DNA from: a virus
Direction: 5' to 3' (one strand)
Length of the DNA: 38,931 bases
Virus record (IMG/VR): IMGVR_UViG_3300047463_000043
Span: 1-38,931 of that record
The notes beneath the pieces were generated by a model, which worked only from the letters and a program-made list of their open reading frames with translations, was not told the origin of the DNA and searched no databases. This document shows positions 15,639 to 23,040 of the stretch, one piece after another (position 1 is the first letter of the stretch; the number at the start of each line of letters is the position of its first letter). Made by a program: the position numbers and the translations under genes.

Positions 15639-16027
15639 TTTATCGGATGAATTAAAGAACGATAATGGTCTATTAAGGACTCCATTTCAGGAGTGGAAAT
15701 CTTGACAGTCTTGTTTCTTTTAATGCTCAATTCCTCCAGTATATCACTTCCGTATCTTTTAACTAAAGCAAGGGAATAGTTCGGATAGTTTCCTTTTAAA
15801 AAAATATTACATCTTTTACATTGAGGATAGCAATTTAATTCATCCCAACGAGTTGATCGGTGTACCCGGCTGATGTAATGTCCGCAGTCCATTTCAGTCC
15901 AATGGTAAGATTTACCACAAGAGATACATTCATTGTAGCCATCAATGGCGGTTCGTGTCCTTATCCAAATTGAAAATACTCTATCAAGTTCCTTTTCAAG
16001 CGAACTTCTTGTCCTTCTTTTTTTCAT
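15635..16027 (-). CDS. NinG/Rap-like recombination protein
   Basis: 130 residues with the NinG (lambda Rap) signature: a basic N-terminus, CISCGK (Cys34, Cys37), DCGHYISR (Cys48, His50) and RWDELNCYPQCKRCN (Cys66, Cys70, Cys73), followed by NPNY-like GNYPNY. These cysteines and histidine form a zinc-binding HNH-type core. In lambda, Rap promotes branch processing in Red-mediated recombination. Here it shares the early block with a RecA-like ATPase and a PD-(D/E)XK nuclease, supporting a phage recombination module. It overlaps both neighbours by 4 nt. Confidence 0.85.
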   Translation of the reverse strand: MKKRRTRSSLEKELDRVFSIWIRTRTAIDGYNECISCGKSYHWTEMDCGHYISRVHRSTRWDELNCYPQCKRCNIFLKGNYPNYSLALVKRYGSDILEELSIKRNKTVKISTPEMESLIDHYRSLIHPIK

Positions 16028-16284
16028 AGCTGGGTAAGGAATTTAATATCGGTTAGGATAACATCTCCACATAAAGCGAGATAATCATTTTTAATGTAAG
16101 ATAACAGGCGAGATGCTAATATGTTTTGCTTCATCCCTTCTTCGTAATCTTTCCGGCAAATAAAAATGTAGTAATCGGTAAGGCAGATAACTGAAATACC
16201 ACCACCGACAATCTTCTTTGCTTCTTCAATCGTTGGATTTGAGATAACAAGTTGAGTGCCGGTGGAGGTAATCAGGGTGGTCAT
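16024..16284 (-). CDS. Small early protein, DUF3846-like pattern
   Basis: 86 residues. The order TIEEAKKIVGGGISV, then DYYIFICRKDYEEGMKQNILASRL, then LCGDVILTD resembles DUF3846 (a VGG segment, an N-x-x-A segment and a G-D-V-V/I-L end), a family frequent in phages and mobile elements. The match is by eye. Function is unknown. It ends overlapping the NinG-like start by 4 nt and begins on the last base of the upstream stop. Confidence 0.55.
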   Translation of the reverse strand: MTTLITSTGTQLVISNPTIEEAKKIVGGGISVICLTDYYIFICRKDYEEGMKQNILASRLLSYIKNDYLALCGDVILTDIKFLTQL

Positions 16285-16568
16285 TAAAATGGGAGATCGC
16301 CTTTTAAAATGTCGGGGATATTTTGCTCATTACGTTGAGCAAAAGTACTCAATGGTTCTCCTTTGGGTTCAGGTTTCCAATCATCCACTTTAATGTAATG
16401 GGTTTCGCCGTACTTACCTTTTTCCTTTCGCTTTTGGATTTCGAGATTGAAGTACCCTTTTTCGTTGGTGATTGATTTGATTTGTTCGATAAAATCTTCG
16501 GTCTTTCCGGAGAATTTAATCCCAAATTTCGACTCCTTTAGAGTCACTTTGTTGATGTAGTTAGCCAT
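16284..16568 (-). CDS. Possible single-stranded DNA-binding protein
   Basis: 94 residues: a beta-rich N-terminal two thirds with basic residues (YFNLEIQKRKEKGKYGETHYIKVDDW) and a flexible C-terminal part ending DILKGDLPF. The last residues resemble the acidic DDxPF tip that SSB proteins use to recruit partners. An SSB is expected near a recombination/replication gene set, and none is otherwise recognised here. No OB-fold can be demonstrated by eye, so this is a hypothesis. The ATG follows a TTAAACACTTTAAACACA leader. Confidence 0.5.
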   Translation of the reverse strand: MANYINKVTLKESKFGIKFSGKTEDFIEQIKSITNEKGYFNLEIQKRKEKGKYGETHYIKVDDWKPEPKGEPLSTFAQRNEQNIPDILKGDLPF

Positions 16569-16588
16569 TGTGTTTAAAGTGTTTAAAA

Positions 16589-16813
16589 TTAACGATTATT
16601 TGGTACATAGCCTATTGCTCCGACAATCTCCGACATTTTGCGGTCACAATCCTCGCAAGGACATTTGCCGGGTATATGTTCAGGTTCGGGTGGGAAGCTG
16701 AACCGATGTCTTTCGTACATTCCTTTTCGATATTTTTCTGCAAGGACTTTGGCGAGGTGTTCGGTGTTTAAATTAAATGGATGCTGGACATCTTCGTAGA
16801 GGTTGTAAGTCAT
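16589..16813 (-). CDS. Small protein with CxCxxC motif
   Basis: 74 residues, basic in the middle, with GKCPCEDCDRK near residues 49-59: three closely spaced cysteines that could bind a metal. The gene lies 14 bases after the helicase-methyltransferase gene, and its AAACACTTTAAACACT leader extends into the end of that gene. Function unknown. Confidence 0.55.
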   Translation of the reverse strand: MTYNLYEDVQHPFNLNTEHLAKVLAEKYRKGMYERHRFSFPPEPEHIPGKCPCEDCDRKMSEIVGAIGYVPNNR

Positions 16814-16827
16814 AGTGTTTAAAGTGT

Positions 16828-19035
16828 TTAGAATAATATAGATTGAGATTTAGAAACTATTGCCGTTTTTAAATTAGCCTTTGCAAGATCGTAGTAGCTT
16901 TCTTTTAATTCAAAGCCAATTCCCTTTCTTTCCATTTTTACGGCTTGATAAACTTCTGATCCAATACCCATAAAAGGAGTAAATACAATATCTCCTTTAT
17001 TAGAATACAAAAGTATTAATCTTTCAATGGTATCTAATTGCAAAGGACAAATATGCTTTTCATCATTTTCTTCTCTGCCATTTCTAAAGCCCTGAAGTGT
17101 ATTTCCGTAATCAATATCCATCCATACTGGAGATGCTATTTTTTGCCATAAATCAACACTCATATCTGTATTAGTTACAGGGCTTGTTCTATCTCCATCC
17201 TTTCTAAAAATCATAACATAATCAGGAATGCCAACTCTACTCATTGTACTATCTTTTTTAACTTGCTTATGAAGCAATCCTAATGCCTTTGTTCTTTGCA
17301 TTTCAATTACTGGATCTTTCCAAATTGTAACCCTTGATGCGTAAATAAATCCAGCTTGTTCAAATGCCTTTAATATCATTCCGCTAAAATCTCTAAGACC
17401 AATAAATCCCTCTTTACCTTTTTGAATTGGAAGATCCATACAATGAACACAAACATTCCTACCTTGTTTCATTACACGATGAAGTTCTTTAATCAAATAT
17501 CCAAATTGAGTCAAGAACTCCTTGTAATCTTTTGAATTACCCATATCTTCAAGATGGCTTGAATAAGTATAAAGTTCAGCAAAAGGTGGGCTAAAAACAC
17601 TAAGACCTACGCTTTCATCTTCAAGACTGGTTATAAGTTGGCAGCAATCACCTCTCTTAATATTATACCATTCGTTTTTTTCTTCCGTAATATCATAACT
17701 GGCTTTACTCATCATCTTTCCGCTAAGATTGGCATTTACTGCGTGGCTCATTTCGTCTTGCATAAGTTCAAATTGTTTTTGTTTTTGATTAATAGCTTCA
17801 TTAACATTACTCATAGTATCAGTTGTAATTAAATAAATATCAACTTCATTTTTCTGACCAAATCTATAACTTCTTCTGATAGCTTGATATAGTCCTTCAA
17901 AAGAAAAGTCAAGGCTTGCAAAAATCTGATTACGACAGTTTTGGTAATTCATTCCAAAGCTGGCAATCTTTGTTTTGGTAATAAGTATTCTAAATTCATT
18001 ATTAGCAAATCCTAATAATGTCTTTTCTTTATATTCATTACTATCACTACCCTTTACTTCTCTTGCTTCTGGAAGAAGTTTTTTAAGCATTTCACCTTCC
18101 TCATTTTGTTTAATCCAAATGATAAAGTTTTCATTAGGCTTTTGATTAACAATAGATACAACTTCATCAAGCCTTTCTATTTTAGTAAGCCTAAGTTCCT
18201 GATTAAAATTAGTAGCTGATATTATAGCATCATTAAACAAACTGCCATTATCTCTTTTGGGTGTTATTATTTGTTTCTCAATAAGATTAAGTTTTGGAAG
18301 GTGGTATCCATCCATAAAAAATCCTATATCATGCGGTTTATTTAGCATAATAGCCCAACTACCAACAAATTGATAAAACAATTTAACCGCATGACCTTTT
18401 AATCTCCATTTAGCAGTCTCTCCGCCATCGTGAACAAAATACATAGCAAGCATTTCGTTGCGGCTCATTACATCCAAAAACTCAGAATGATTACCCAGCT
18501 CCATTGGATCATTTGGACTTGGTGTAGCGGTACAAGCTAACTTATACGGAGTTTTGGCAAAGGAATCTATAATAAGTTTCTTGGTAGCCCCTTCGAAGTT
18601 TTTTAATATACTGCTTTCATCTAATACGATACCGCCAAATAAGCTGCAATCAATGTTCTCTAATTGCTCGTAATTACTTATTTGAATTGGAGCATTAGAT
18701 CCGTCATATCTGCAAGTTTTGATATTAAATTTATGCCCTTCTTTCAATGTTTGACCAGCAACAGCAAGTGGAGCAAGAATCAATACAGGCTTATTAGTAT
18801 GCTTATTAACTTGATTTGCCCATTCTAATTGCATCAATGTTTTACCTAATCCGCAATCTGCAAATATTGCATACTTCCCAGCTTTTAATGCACGTTTAAC
18901 TATAAACTTTTGAAAGTCAAACATAGATTTATTTAGATTTGACTCATCTATATCAAATCCACTTAAAATATGACATTTTTGTTTTTGTTCTAAAAATTTT
19001 AGATACTCTGATTGTTTATTAATATTTTGTTTCAT
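16828..19035 (-). CDS. Fusion of SF2 (SNF2-like) helicase and DNA methyltransferase
   Basis: 735 residues. The N-terminal ~430 form an SF2 helicase: Walker A CGLGKT (61-66), DESS (139-142), TATPSPND (169-176) and motif VI QAIRRSYRFGQ (384-394). Residues ~455-735 form an amino-methyltransferase with catalytic SPPF (482-485) and AdoMet-binding FTPFMGIGSE (685-694), in the permuted beta-class order. Such enzymes modify adenine N6 or cytosine N4. No nuclease domain is visible, so this is not a self-contained restriction enzyme. Protection of phage DNA from host restriction, or a remodelling role at replication forks, is inferred. By eye its DNA is more AT-rich than its neighbours. Confidence 0.85.
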   Translation of the reverse strand: MKQNINKQSEYLKFLEQKQKCHILSGFDIDESNLNKSMFDFQKFIVKRALKAGKYAIFADCGLGKTLMQLEWANQVNKHTNKPVLILAPLAVAGQTLKEGHKFNIKTCRYDGSNAPIQISNYEQLENIDCSLFGGIVLDESSILKNFEGATKKLIIDSFAKTPYKLACTATPSPNDPMELGNHSEFLDVMSRNEMLAMYFVHDGGETAKWRLKGHAVKLFYQFVGSWAIMLNKPHDIGFFMDGYHLPKLNLIEKQIITPKRDNGSLFNDAIISATNFNQELRLTKIERLDEVVSIVNQKPNENFIIWIKQNEEGEMLKKLLPEAREVKGSDSNEYKEKTLLGFANNEFRILITKTKIASFGMNYQNCRNQIFASLDFSFEGLYQAIRRSYRFGQKNEVDIYLITTDTMSNVNEAINQKQKQFELMQDEMSHAVNANLSGKMMSKASYDITEEKNEWYNIKRGDCCQLITSLEDESVGLSVFSPPFAELYTYSSHLEDMGNSKDYKEFLTQFGYLIKELHRVMKQGRNVCVHCMDLPIQKGKEGFIGLRDFSGMILKAFEQAGFIYASRVTIWKDPVIEMQRTKALGLLHKQVKKDSTMSRVGIPDYVMIFRKDGDRTSPVTNTDMSVDLWQKIASPVWMDIDYGNTLQGFRNGREENDEKHICPLQLDTIERLILLYSNKGDIVFTPFMGIGSEVYQAVKMERKGIGFELKESYYDLAKANLKTAIVSKSQSILF

Positions 19036-19044
19036 TGTTTAGTG

Positions 19045-19296
19045 TTAGTTGTTAATGTGTCGGTTAGTGATTATTTTATTATATCCTCTTTTTGCGTTAC
19101 GATCTCTATGAGGGCAGATGTGAAAGCCTAAATAAGTATGCGGAGGAACTTCTTTCGGGTTTAAGAGCCAATGTTGGACTCTTAATATCTCCATATCCAA
19201 ATCACGAAGTATCAAGTGACCGTGTCTTTTACCGTTGTTTTGGCGGTACTTTTGCAGTTCCTCAAGGTACTTCGCCATTCTCTCGTGCCTACTCAT
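19045..19296 (-). CDS. Small basic protein
   Basis: 83 residues from the ATG at 19296, rich in Arg, Lys and His, with a helical N-terminus (MSRHERMAKYLEELQKYRQ) and a HICPHRDRNAKRGYN segment near the end. A longer version would need a TTG at 19320. The ATG is preferred because it overlaps the upstream stop (ATGAGTAG), a usual coupling arrangement here. It may bind nucleic acid, judging only by charge. Function unknown. Confidence 0.55.
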   Translation of the reverse strand: MSRHERMAKYLEELQKYRQNNGKRHGHLILRDLDMEILRVQHWLLNPKEVPPHTYLGFHICPHRDRNAKRGYNKIITNRHINN

Positions 19297-19522
19297 AAAG
19301 TGCTTGGATTTCTTTTTCAAACAACTTTTTAAAGTCCTGTCTTAAAAACATCAAATCAATCAAAAAATAAATGTCTACTCGCTTTCCTTCGTTCAAAATG
19401 TAAAGTTCTTGGATTTCAACATCGCAGTATTCAGGTGTGTCGAAGTCACCCGGACAATAATCAATTTCAACAACCGCTTCTAATTCGTAACCTTCGTAGT
19501 TTTTTTGGATAGTGTGTTCCAT
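19289..19522 (-). CDS. Small acidic early protein, first gene of its operon
   Basis: 77 residues, acidic, with an N-terminal beta-rich half (YELEAVVEIDYCPGDFDTPE) and a hydrophobic/helical C-terminus. It directly follows a strong promoter (19554-19585) and its ATG sits behind ACTAAACACTTAAACAA. It is thus the leading gene of the block running to 14545. Small acidic first genes are often host-takeover or anti-defence proteins in phages, but nothing specific is seen here. Confidence 0.55.
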   Translation of the reverse strand: MEHTIQKNYEGYELEAVVEIDYCPGDFDTPEYCDVEIQELYILNEGKRVDIYFLIDLMFLRQDFKKLFEKEIQALYE

Positions 19523-19553
19523 TTGTTTAAGTGTTTAGTGATTAATTATAAGG

Positions 19554-19585
19554 CAAAGATACATCCTCAAAAGCAATTCTCCAAA
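19554..19585 (-). promoter_or_regulatory. Strong Bacteroidota-type promoter (leftward)
   Basis: Read leftward: TTTG (19585-19582), 20 bases, TATCTTTG (19561-19554), an exact match to the TTTG/TAnnTTTG consensus. It lies 32 bases before the ATG of 19289-19522 and probably drives the small-protein, helicase-methyltransferase and recombination genes to its left. Confidence 0.85.
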
Positions 19586-19654
19586 TTTATTTTAAATTAT
19601 TTTCAAGTAGTTTTAAACAAGTGAATGTTTATAACCTTTAAATACTTTAAAATT

Positions 19655-20029
19655 CTACAAATTTCCAAGATTATCACCTTTAGAAGTAAGCCATTCGGCT
19701 TTATATAAACTTATCGCAGTTCGTATGTATTCGATTTTAGTGATGATTGCCTTGTTCAGCATCTTGCAAAGTTCGTGTGTGGCTTGTTCTTCTGCGGTTT
19801 TAGCATTAATAATCTTCGATAGGATAGAAGCTTTTGAATATAGATGCTGGTTATCCTCTAATGCAATCAGTTCGGCTTTCCGAAGTTCTTTTAATGACTC
19901 CGAAACAAGTAAACTTGATAGACCTTGAATCGAAGTAAGGCGAGAAGCGAGATCGGTCATTTGCATTGTTGAACTATTATCCACTGGTTCTTCAAGTAGT
20001 TCTTTTATTTTTTCAATTGCTTGAATCAT
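19655..20029 (-). CDS. Helical early protein of unknown function
   Basis: 124 residues, nearly all helical, with long amphipathic stretches (about residues 30-60 and 70-115) ending YIRTAISLYKAEW. It overlaps the upstream gene by 4 nt, suggesting shared translation with the two replication-initiation-like genes. Similar all-helical proteins occur beside phage replication and recombination genes, but I cannot name a family. It is followed by a 132-base gap that holds the 19554 promoter. Confidence 0.55.
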   Translation of the reverse strand: MIQAIEKIKELLEEPVDNSSTMQMTDLASRLTSIQGLSSLLVSESLKELRKAELIALEDNQHLYSKASILSKIINAKTAEEQATHELCKMLNKAIITKIEYIRTAISLYKAEWLTSKGDNLGNL

Positions 20030-20610
20030 TTCTTTACCTTGTTTAGATGTTCATCAATCTCTTTTACTGTCTTTAAATGAGGTGGGATAATTATCGCCAT
20101 TGGTTCGTTTATAGTCGGACTTATTCGATGATGTATGTCGCTTGACTCTTTATGCTTGGTATTTTCTTTTTCAAAATAATCAAGCCGATCGTTCTCAAAC
20201 CTATTCGCCCAATCTCCCAAAGTTTCATAGCTGAAATTCTTATTGCTCTTGCCGTACTTTCCTGTTATACCATTTCTTAAACACATCGTGAAATCATCTA
20301 AAGACCAATGCTCAAACTCTTGGCTGAACATATCTGCATAGTTCCCTATCTCGTTAGATGTAAGATTATGACCTACGAATGTCAATGCTTCTTTCAGTAG
20401 GTACATTATGCAAGTAACAACGTAAGCTTCCCCCTTGTCTTTTATCAGCCATTTGATTTGATACCAGTTCTTGTTACTGAAAGTCAATTCACTTGCTGAC
20501 CGTGAGGTTATGACTGTCAGGTTATTATCGAACCGAGTCAGGGTAACGCTTTCGTATTTCTGCTGCGATGTCTTCGTTAGTGATTTCTCGTTTTGCGGTT
20601 TGTTTTCCAT
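20026..20610 (-). CDS. Replication-associated protein, DUF6633-like pattern (possible helicase loader)
   Basis: 194 residues. The central region (about 55-145) reads as IKDKGEAYVVTCIMYLLKEALTFVG, then MFSQEFEHWSLDDFTMCLRNGITGKYGK, then FSYETLGDWANRFENDR. This helix-rich layout resembles DUF6633-type proteins and phage helicase-loader-like proteins of Bacteroidota; the match is by recall. The N-terminal 28 residues are encoded in the same DNA as the C-terminus of the upstream gene (86-nt overlap); no later Met is available until well into the conserved part. Confidence 0.55.
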   Translation of the reverse strand: MENKPQNEKSLTKTSQQKYESVTLTRFDNNLTVITSRSASELTFSNKNWYQIKWLIKDKGEAYVVTCIMYLLKEALTFVGHNLTSNEIGNYADMFSQEFEHWSLDDFTMCLRNGITGKYGKSNKNFSYETLGDWANRFENDRLDYFEKENTKHKESSDIHHRISPTINEPMAIIIPPHLKTVKEIDEHLNKVKK

Positions 20611-21352
20611 TTTTTATAGAATGTATGATGTTAGTTAAATTACTTGAAATTTGAACGAGTTTAAGTTGTTTTTGTAGAAAGGCATCCCATTTGACAAAGT
20701 TGTCAAGTATAGCCTTCCAACCTTCTAAAATCTTGGATTCATCCGGATTGATTTGTTTTAAGTAAGCAAGGATAGATTTTAGCGACTTTCCTTCTACTGC
20801 GTTAATGTTCGGTGGTACTCCAGTTTTCTCTTTTATGAAATCATAATACAAGGTCATTGATTCTTTATACAATCTCCCCTCTGCACTCCCCTCTTTATCC
20901 TTATCCTTATCCTTGTCTTTATCCTTATCCTTGTCTTTAGCCCCATATAAGGGGCTTGTAAGGGGCATCGTAGCCCCTTCTTTTTTTATGTCTTCTAAAT
21001 TTTCAAGGTCTATTCCGTGTTTTTCCAAATTGGAAATAACTGAAGAATGCACTCGGTTTGCCGGATTTAACTTGCCGTATTGTTCATTTAAAAAAGTAAC
21101 GATAAACCAAGACTTGCCGTTATCAAGCTGAATAATTCTAACATCGCCAGTATTGAATAAAACAAGGGCTTTTTCAGCATCAATTTTAGCATCTTTTCCA
21201 ATGTAAATTTGTGCGATTTCTAAATCAACTATCCAAATGCCTGAATGATCGCAGTCGAGATTTATTAAATCCCAAAAAAGTTTATATGCAGAAGGTAAGC
21301 TTCGGTAAAAAGGACTTCTAAATTTGTTTGTGTCCGTAAATCTTTTCGCCAT
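20525..21352 (-). CDS. Replication initiation/replisome-organiser-like protein with Lys-Asp linker
   Basis: 275 residues. Residues ~1-105 look like a winged-helix N-terminal domain of phage replication initiators (FRSLPSAYKLFWDLINLDCDHSGIW, then ANRVHSSVISNLEK). A low-complexity linker follows at about residues 138-154 made of seven Lys-Asp pairs. The C-terminal part (about 160-250) is helical, as in DnaD-like domains. Such proteins open the origin or bring helicase to it; with the next gene this probably forms the phage replication-initiation pair. The first gene product after the 21460 promoter apart from a possible 42-residue leader ORF. Confidence 0.65.
   Translation of the reverse strand: MAKRFTDTNKFRSPFYRSLPSAYKLFWDLINLDCDHSGIWIVDLEIAQIYIGKDAKIDAEKALVLFNTGDVRIIQLDNGKSWFIVTFLNEQYGKLNPANRVHSSVISNLEKHGIDLENLEDIKKEGATMPLTSPLYGAKDKDKDKDKDKDKDKEGSAEGRLYKESMTLYYDFIKEKTGVPPNINAVEGKSLKSILAYLKQINPDESKILEGWKAILDNFVKWDAFLQKQLKLVQISSNLTNIIHSIKNGKQTAKREITNEDIAAEIRKRYPDSVR
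20893..20938. repeat. Hexameric microsatellite coding the Lys-Asp linker
   Basis: Plus-strand units TTATCC and TTGTCT/TTTATCC-type alternate about seven times. On the coding (minus) strand they read AAGGAT/AAAGAC, encoding repeated Lys-Asp. The repeat is in frame in units of six, so slippage would change linker length without frameshift. Confidence 0.85.
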
Positions 21353-21446
21353 AAAAAATAATACCCCACCAATCGCGAAGGCTACCCCTTTTGACCTTCA
21401 AGTCAATCGGCATCACGATGGTGAGGATAATTTTAAATGTTTTCAT
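21318..21446 (-). CDS. Possible 42-residue leader peptide gene upstream of the replication initiator
   Basis: ATG at 21446, only 14 bases after a well-formed -7 element, followed by 42 codons and a TAG that lies 35 bases inside the next gene. The peptide starts MKTFKIILTIVMPIDLKVKRG, hydrophobic then basic, and contains RDWWGIIFYGEK and HKQI near the end. It may be a small membrane-associated protein or a regulatory leader peptide. The same DNA carries several inverted repeats, so it might instead be a structured untranslated leader. No second copy exists in the window for comparison. Confidence 0.4.
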   Translation of the reverse strand: MKTFKIILTIVMPIDLKVKRGSLRDWWGIIFYGEKIYGHKQI

Positions 21447-21455
21447 TGGGGTAGC
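21364..21455 (-). promoter_or_regulatory. Structured leader RNA with alternative pairings
   Basis: In the leftward transcript, GCUACCCC (21455-21448) can pair with GGGGUAGC (21388-21381), 8 bp. The overlapping CCCCAAU can instead pair with AUUGGUGGGG (21373-21364) apart from a two-base bulge. A small TTGAC/GTCAA hairpin lies between. The alternatives would differ in exposure of the first ATG and of the region before the initiator start. No known riboswitch class is recognised. Confidence 0.4.
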
Positions 21456-21459
21456 ACCG

Positions 21460-21490
21460 CAAAAATAACTAAAAATAAATCAAATCCAAA
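21460..21490 (-). promoter_or_regulatory. Bacteroidota-type promoter inside the nuclease 3' end (leftward)
   Basis: Read leftward: TTTG (21490-21487), 19 bases, TATTTTTG (21467-21460). Spacing and both elements match the consensus. It lies within the last codons of the nuclease gene and would give the replication genes independent expression. Confidence 0.7.
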
Positions 21491-22152
21491 CGGTCATTCA
21501 AATAATCTTCACGGTTGATGTCGGTATTTGTGATTAAAAGCTTCCTTGACTCCATAAAACCGATTAAATCCGAGCAAATAACTTTCAGCTCATTTTCGTA
21601 TAAATACGGATCATACGGATATAACTCATAATAATACTCTCTAAAATCAGTTACCAAATAGTTGAACTTATTCACGAAAATACCCATTTGATTAGCACCC
21701 ATCAGGTAAACTTTGTGCTGGAAGGACTTATCAAACTTCGGGAAGGAGTAAGAACTGGTTGTTTTCAAATCAATAATTGTATCTCGTGAAATGAAATCCG
21801 AGTAGCCGTAAAGGTTAATCTTGAAATCATCCATTAAAAACGAGTAAACAAGTCCTTTTTGATAGGTTGAACCTTTGACAAAGTGGTGCATTGACTTCAC
21901 AAGGTCAGCATCGAATTTAAATTCCTTTCCTTCGCCACGTTGTACTGTTGGCTCATTGATATAGATAGCCTTTTCAAAAGCACTACCTTTCTCCATTGCT
22001 TCAGTAGGTTCAAAAGGCACTCTATTTATTTTATCTATCAGTTGAGATTCGGAAACAAAAGGGATGAAATCATCCCCTTTGTCATATCCGGCTTCAGTTT
22101 GATATAGATAAAAGTCATTGAGCAATGTTGCCCATATATTAAAGACTTTCAT
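21469..22152 (-). CDS. PD-(D/E)XK nuclease (RecB/Cas4-like phage exonuclease)
   Basis: 227 residues with the core of the PD-(D/E)XK exonuclease superfamily: GSAFEKAIY with Glu60, GYSDF with Asp119, IDLKTT with Asp128 and Lys130, then a helix with FQHKVYLMGANQM (Gln145 and Tyr149, as in the Q-x-x-x-Y motif). Such nucleases resect DNA ends or trim recombination substrates. It overlaps the RecA-like ATPase gene by 14 nt, so both are probably made together, like exonuclease/recombinase pairs in other phages. Cas4-like cysteines are absent. Confidence 0.8.
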   Translation of the reverse strand: MKVFNIWATLLNDFYLYQTEAGYDKGDDFIPFVSESQLIDKINRVPFEPTEAMEKGSAFEKAIYINEPTVQRGEGKEFKFDADLVKSMHHFVKGSTYQKGLVYSFLMDDFKINLYGYSDFISRDTIIDLKTTSSYSFPKFDKSFQHKVYLMGANQMGIFVNKFNYLVTDFREYYYELYPYDPYLYENELKVICSDLIGFMESRKLLITNTDINREDYLNDRLDLIYF

Positions 22153-23035
22153 AAATACCCTCCTCTTTATTGTATTTTAATTTCAGTTCGGCAAGTTTAG
22201 ACCTCAAGTGGTTTTGTGCGATCAATTTAGAATCCCAAATTACTTCCATTGCCTTTACTTCGTTAGTTACTTCAAGAGCCATTTCAGGACTATCTATTGA
22301 GCCTATTTTCTCCTTAATGACATCAACCAAAGTCATATAGTCCTCTAACATTAATGCACTCTCTCCTTGCTCTTGGAAGTATTGCTCAAAAATCCCTGTC
22401 AAATTACCTTCACCAGTAGCCACATCGAATTGTATAGCTTGAAGATTGCAAGTGTTCTTTCCGTAGTAACGATCGGTAGGGGAGCAATTCACTACTCTTC
22501 TATTATTTACCGACTCAATGTAACCAACTAAATCCATTGAACGCATTATAATAGCCAAAGAACCACCGATGATGTCAGGTCGAATAACGGTATTATCACC
22601 ATCTTTACCTTCTTTATCGTGGGCAATAAAGATGATGTGTTTATTCATCGTAGCCATCATCGAAAGGAAAGCGGTAAATCGGTTCTTAAGAACTCCGTAG
22701 CCTTGCAAAGTAAGACCACCATTAGAGCCAAGTTTCGGTTGTTCTTTGATTATTTGCTGGGTTAAGAAGTCCAACATCGAACCGGCGGTGTCAATGATAA
22801 TTGTTTTGTAAGGCGATAAGTCCTCGCGAGTGATGGACATAATATCATCCCAAGAATTAACAGGAATGTAGTCCTTTCGGAACTTCATTGATACACGATG
22901 AATGCCTTTGTCGCAGTCAATTAAAAGTGGACTTGGTGCGGTCATTGCCCAAGATGTTTTGCCGATACCCGGCTGACCATAAAACAATGCTTTAAGAGGT
23001 TGTGTTTGGTCGATTTCGTTTGCTTTTTTAATCAT
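22139..23035 (-). CDS. RecA-like ATPase (Sak4/AAA_24-type phage recombinase)
   Basis: 298 residues from ATG at 23035. Walker A is GQPGIGKTS (residues 20-28) and Walker B is TIIIDTA (Asp82). Downstream are IIFIAHDKEGK (sensor-like) and DIIGGSLAIIMRSMD. This matches phage nucleotide-binding proteins of the AAA_24/Sak4 group, single-strand annealing-type recombinases that pair with SSB. An in-frame ATG at 23071 would add 12 residues, but those codons are the AACACTTAACACA leader seen before other early genes, so 23035 is preferred. The nuclease follows with a 14-nt overlap. Confidence 0.8.
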   Translation of the reverse strand: MIKKANEIDQTQPLKALFYGQPGIGKTSWAMTAPSPLLIDCDKGIHRVSMKFRKDYIPVNSWDDIMSITREDLSPYKTIIIDTAGSMLDFLTQQIIKEQPKLGSNGGLTLQGYGVLKNRFTAFLSMMATMNKHIIFIAHDKEGKDGDNTVIRPDIIGGSLAIIMRSMDLVGYIESVNNRRVVNCSPTDRYYGKNTCNLQAIQFDVATGEGNLTGIFEQYFQEQGESALMLEDYMTLVDVIKEKIGSIDSPEMALEVTNEVKAMEVIWDSKLIAQNHLRSKLAELKLKYNKEEGIYESL

Positions 23036-23040
23036 TGTGT

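Noticed and set aside
19586-19610. AT-rich motif TATTTTAAATTATTTT near 19589 that also occurs near 23640 on the other strand
   Set aside because: The sequence is low-complexity and nearly palindromic; in AT-rich promoter regions such a match is expected by chance.
20933-20990. GGGGCTTGTAAGGGGC-type repeats possibly related to the TTACCCCTTAAG iterons
   Set aside because: They lie within coding sequence, and similarity is limited to short G/C runs.
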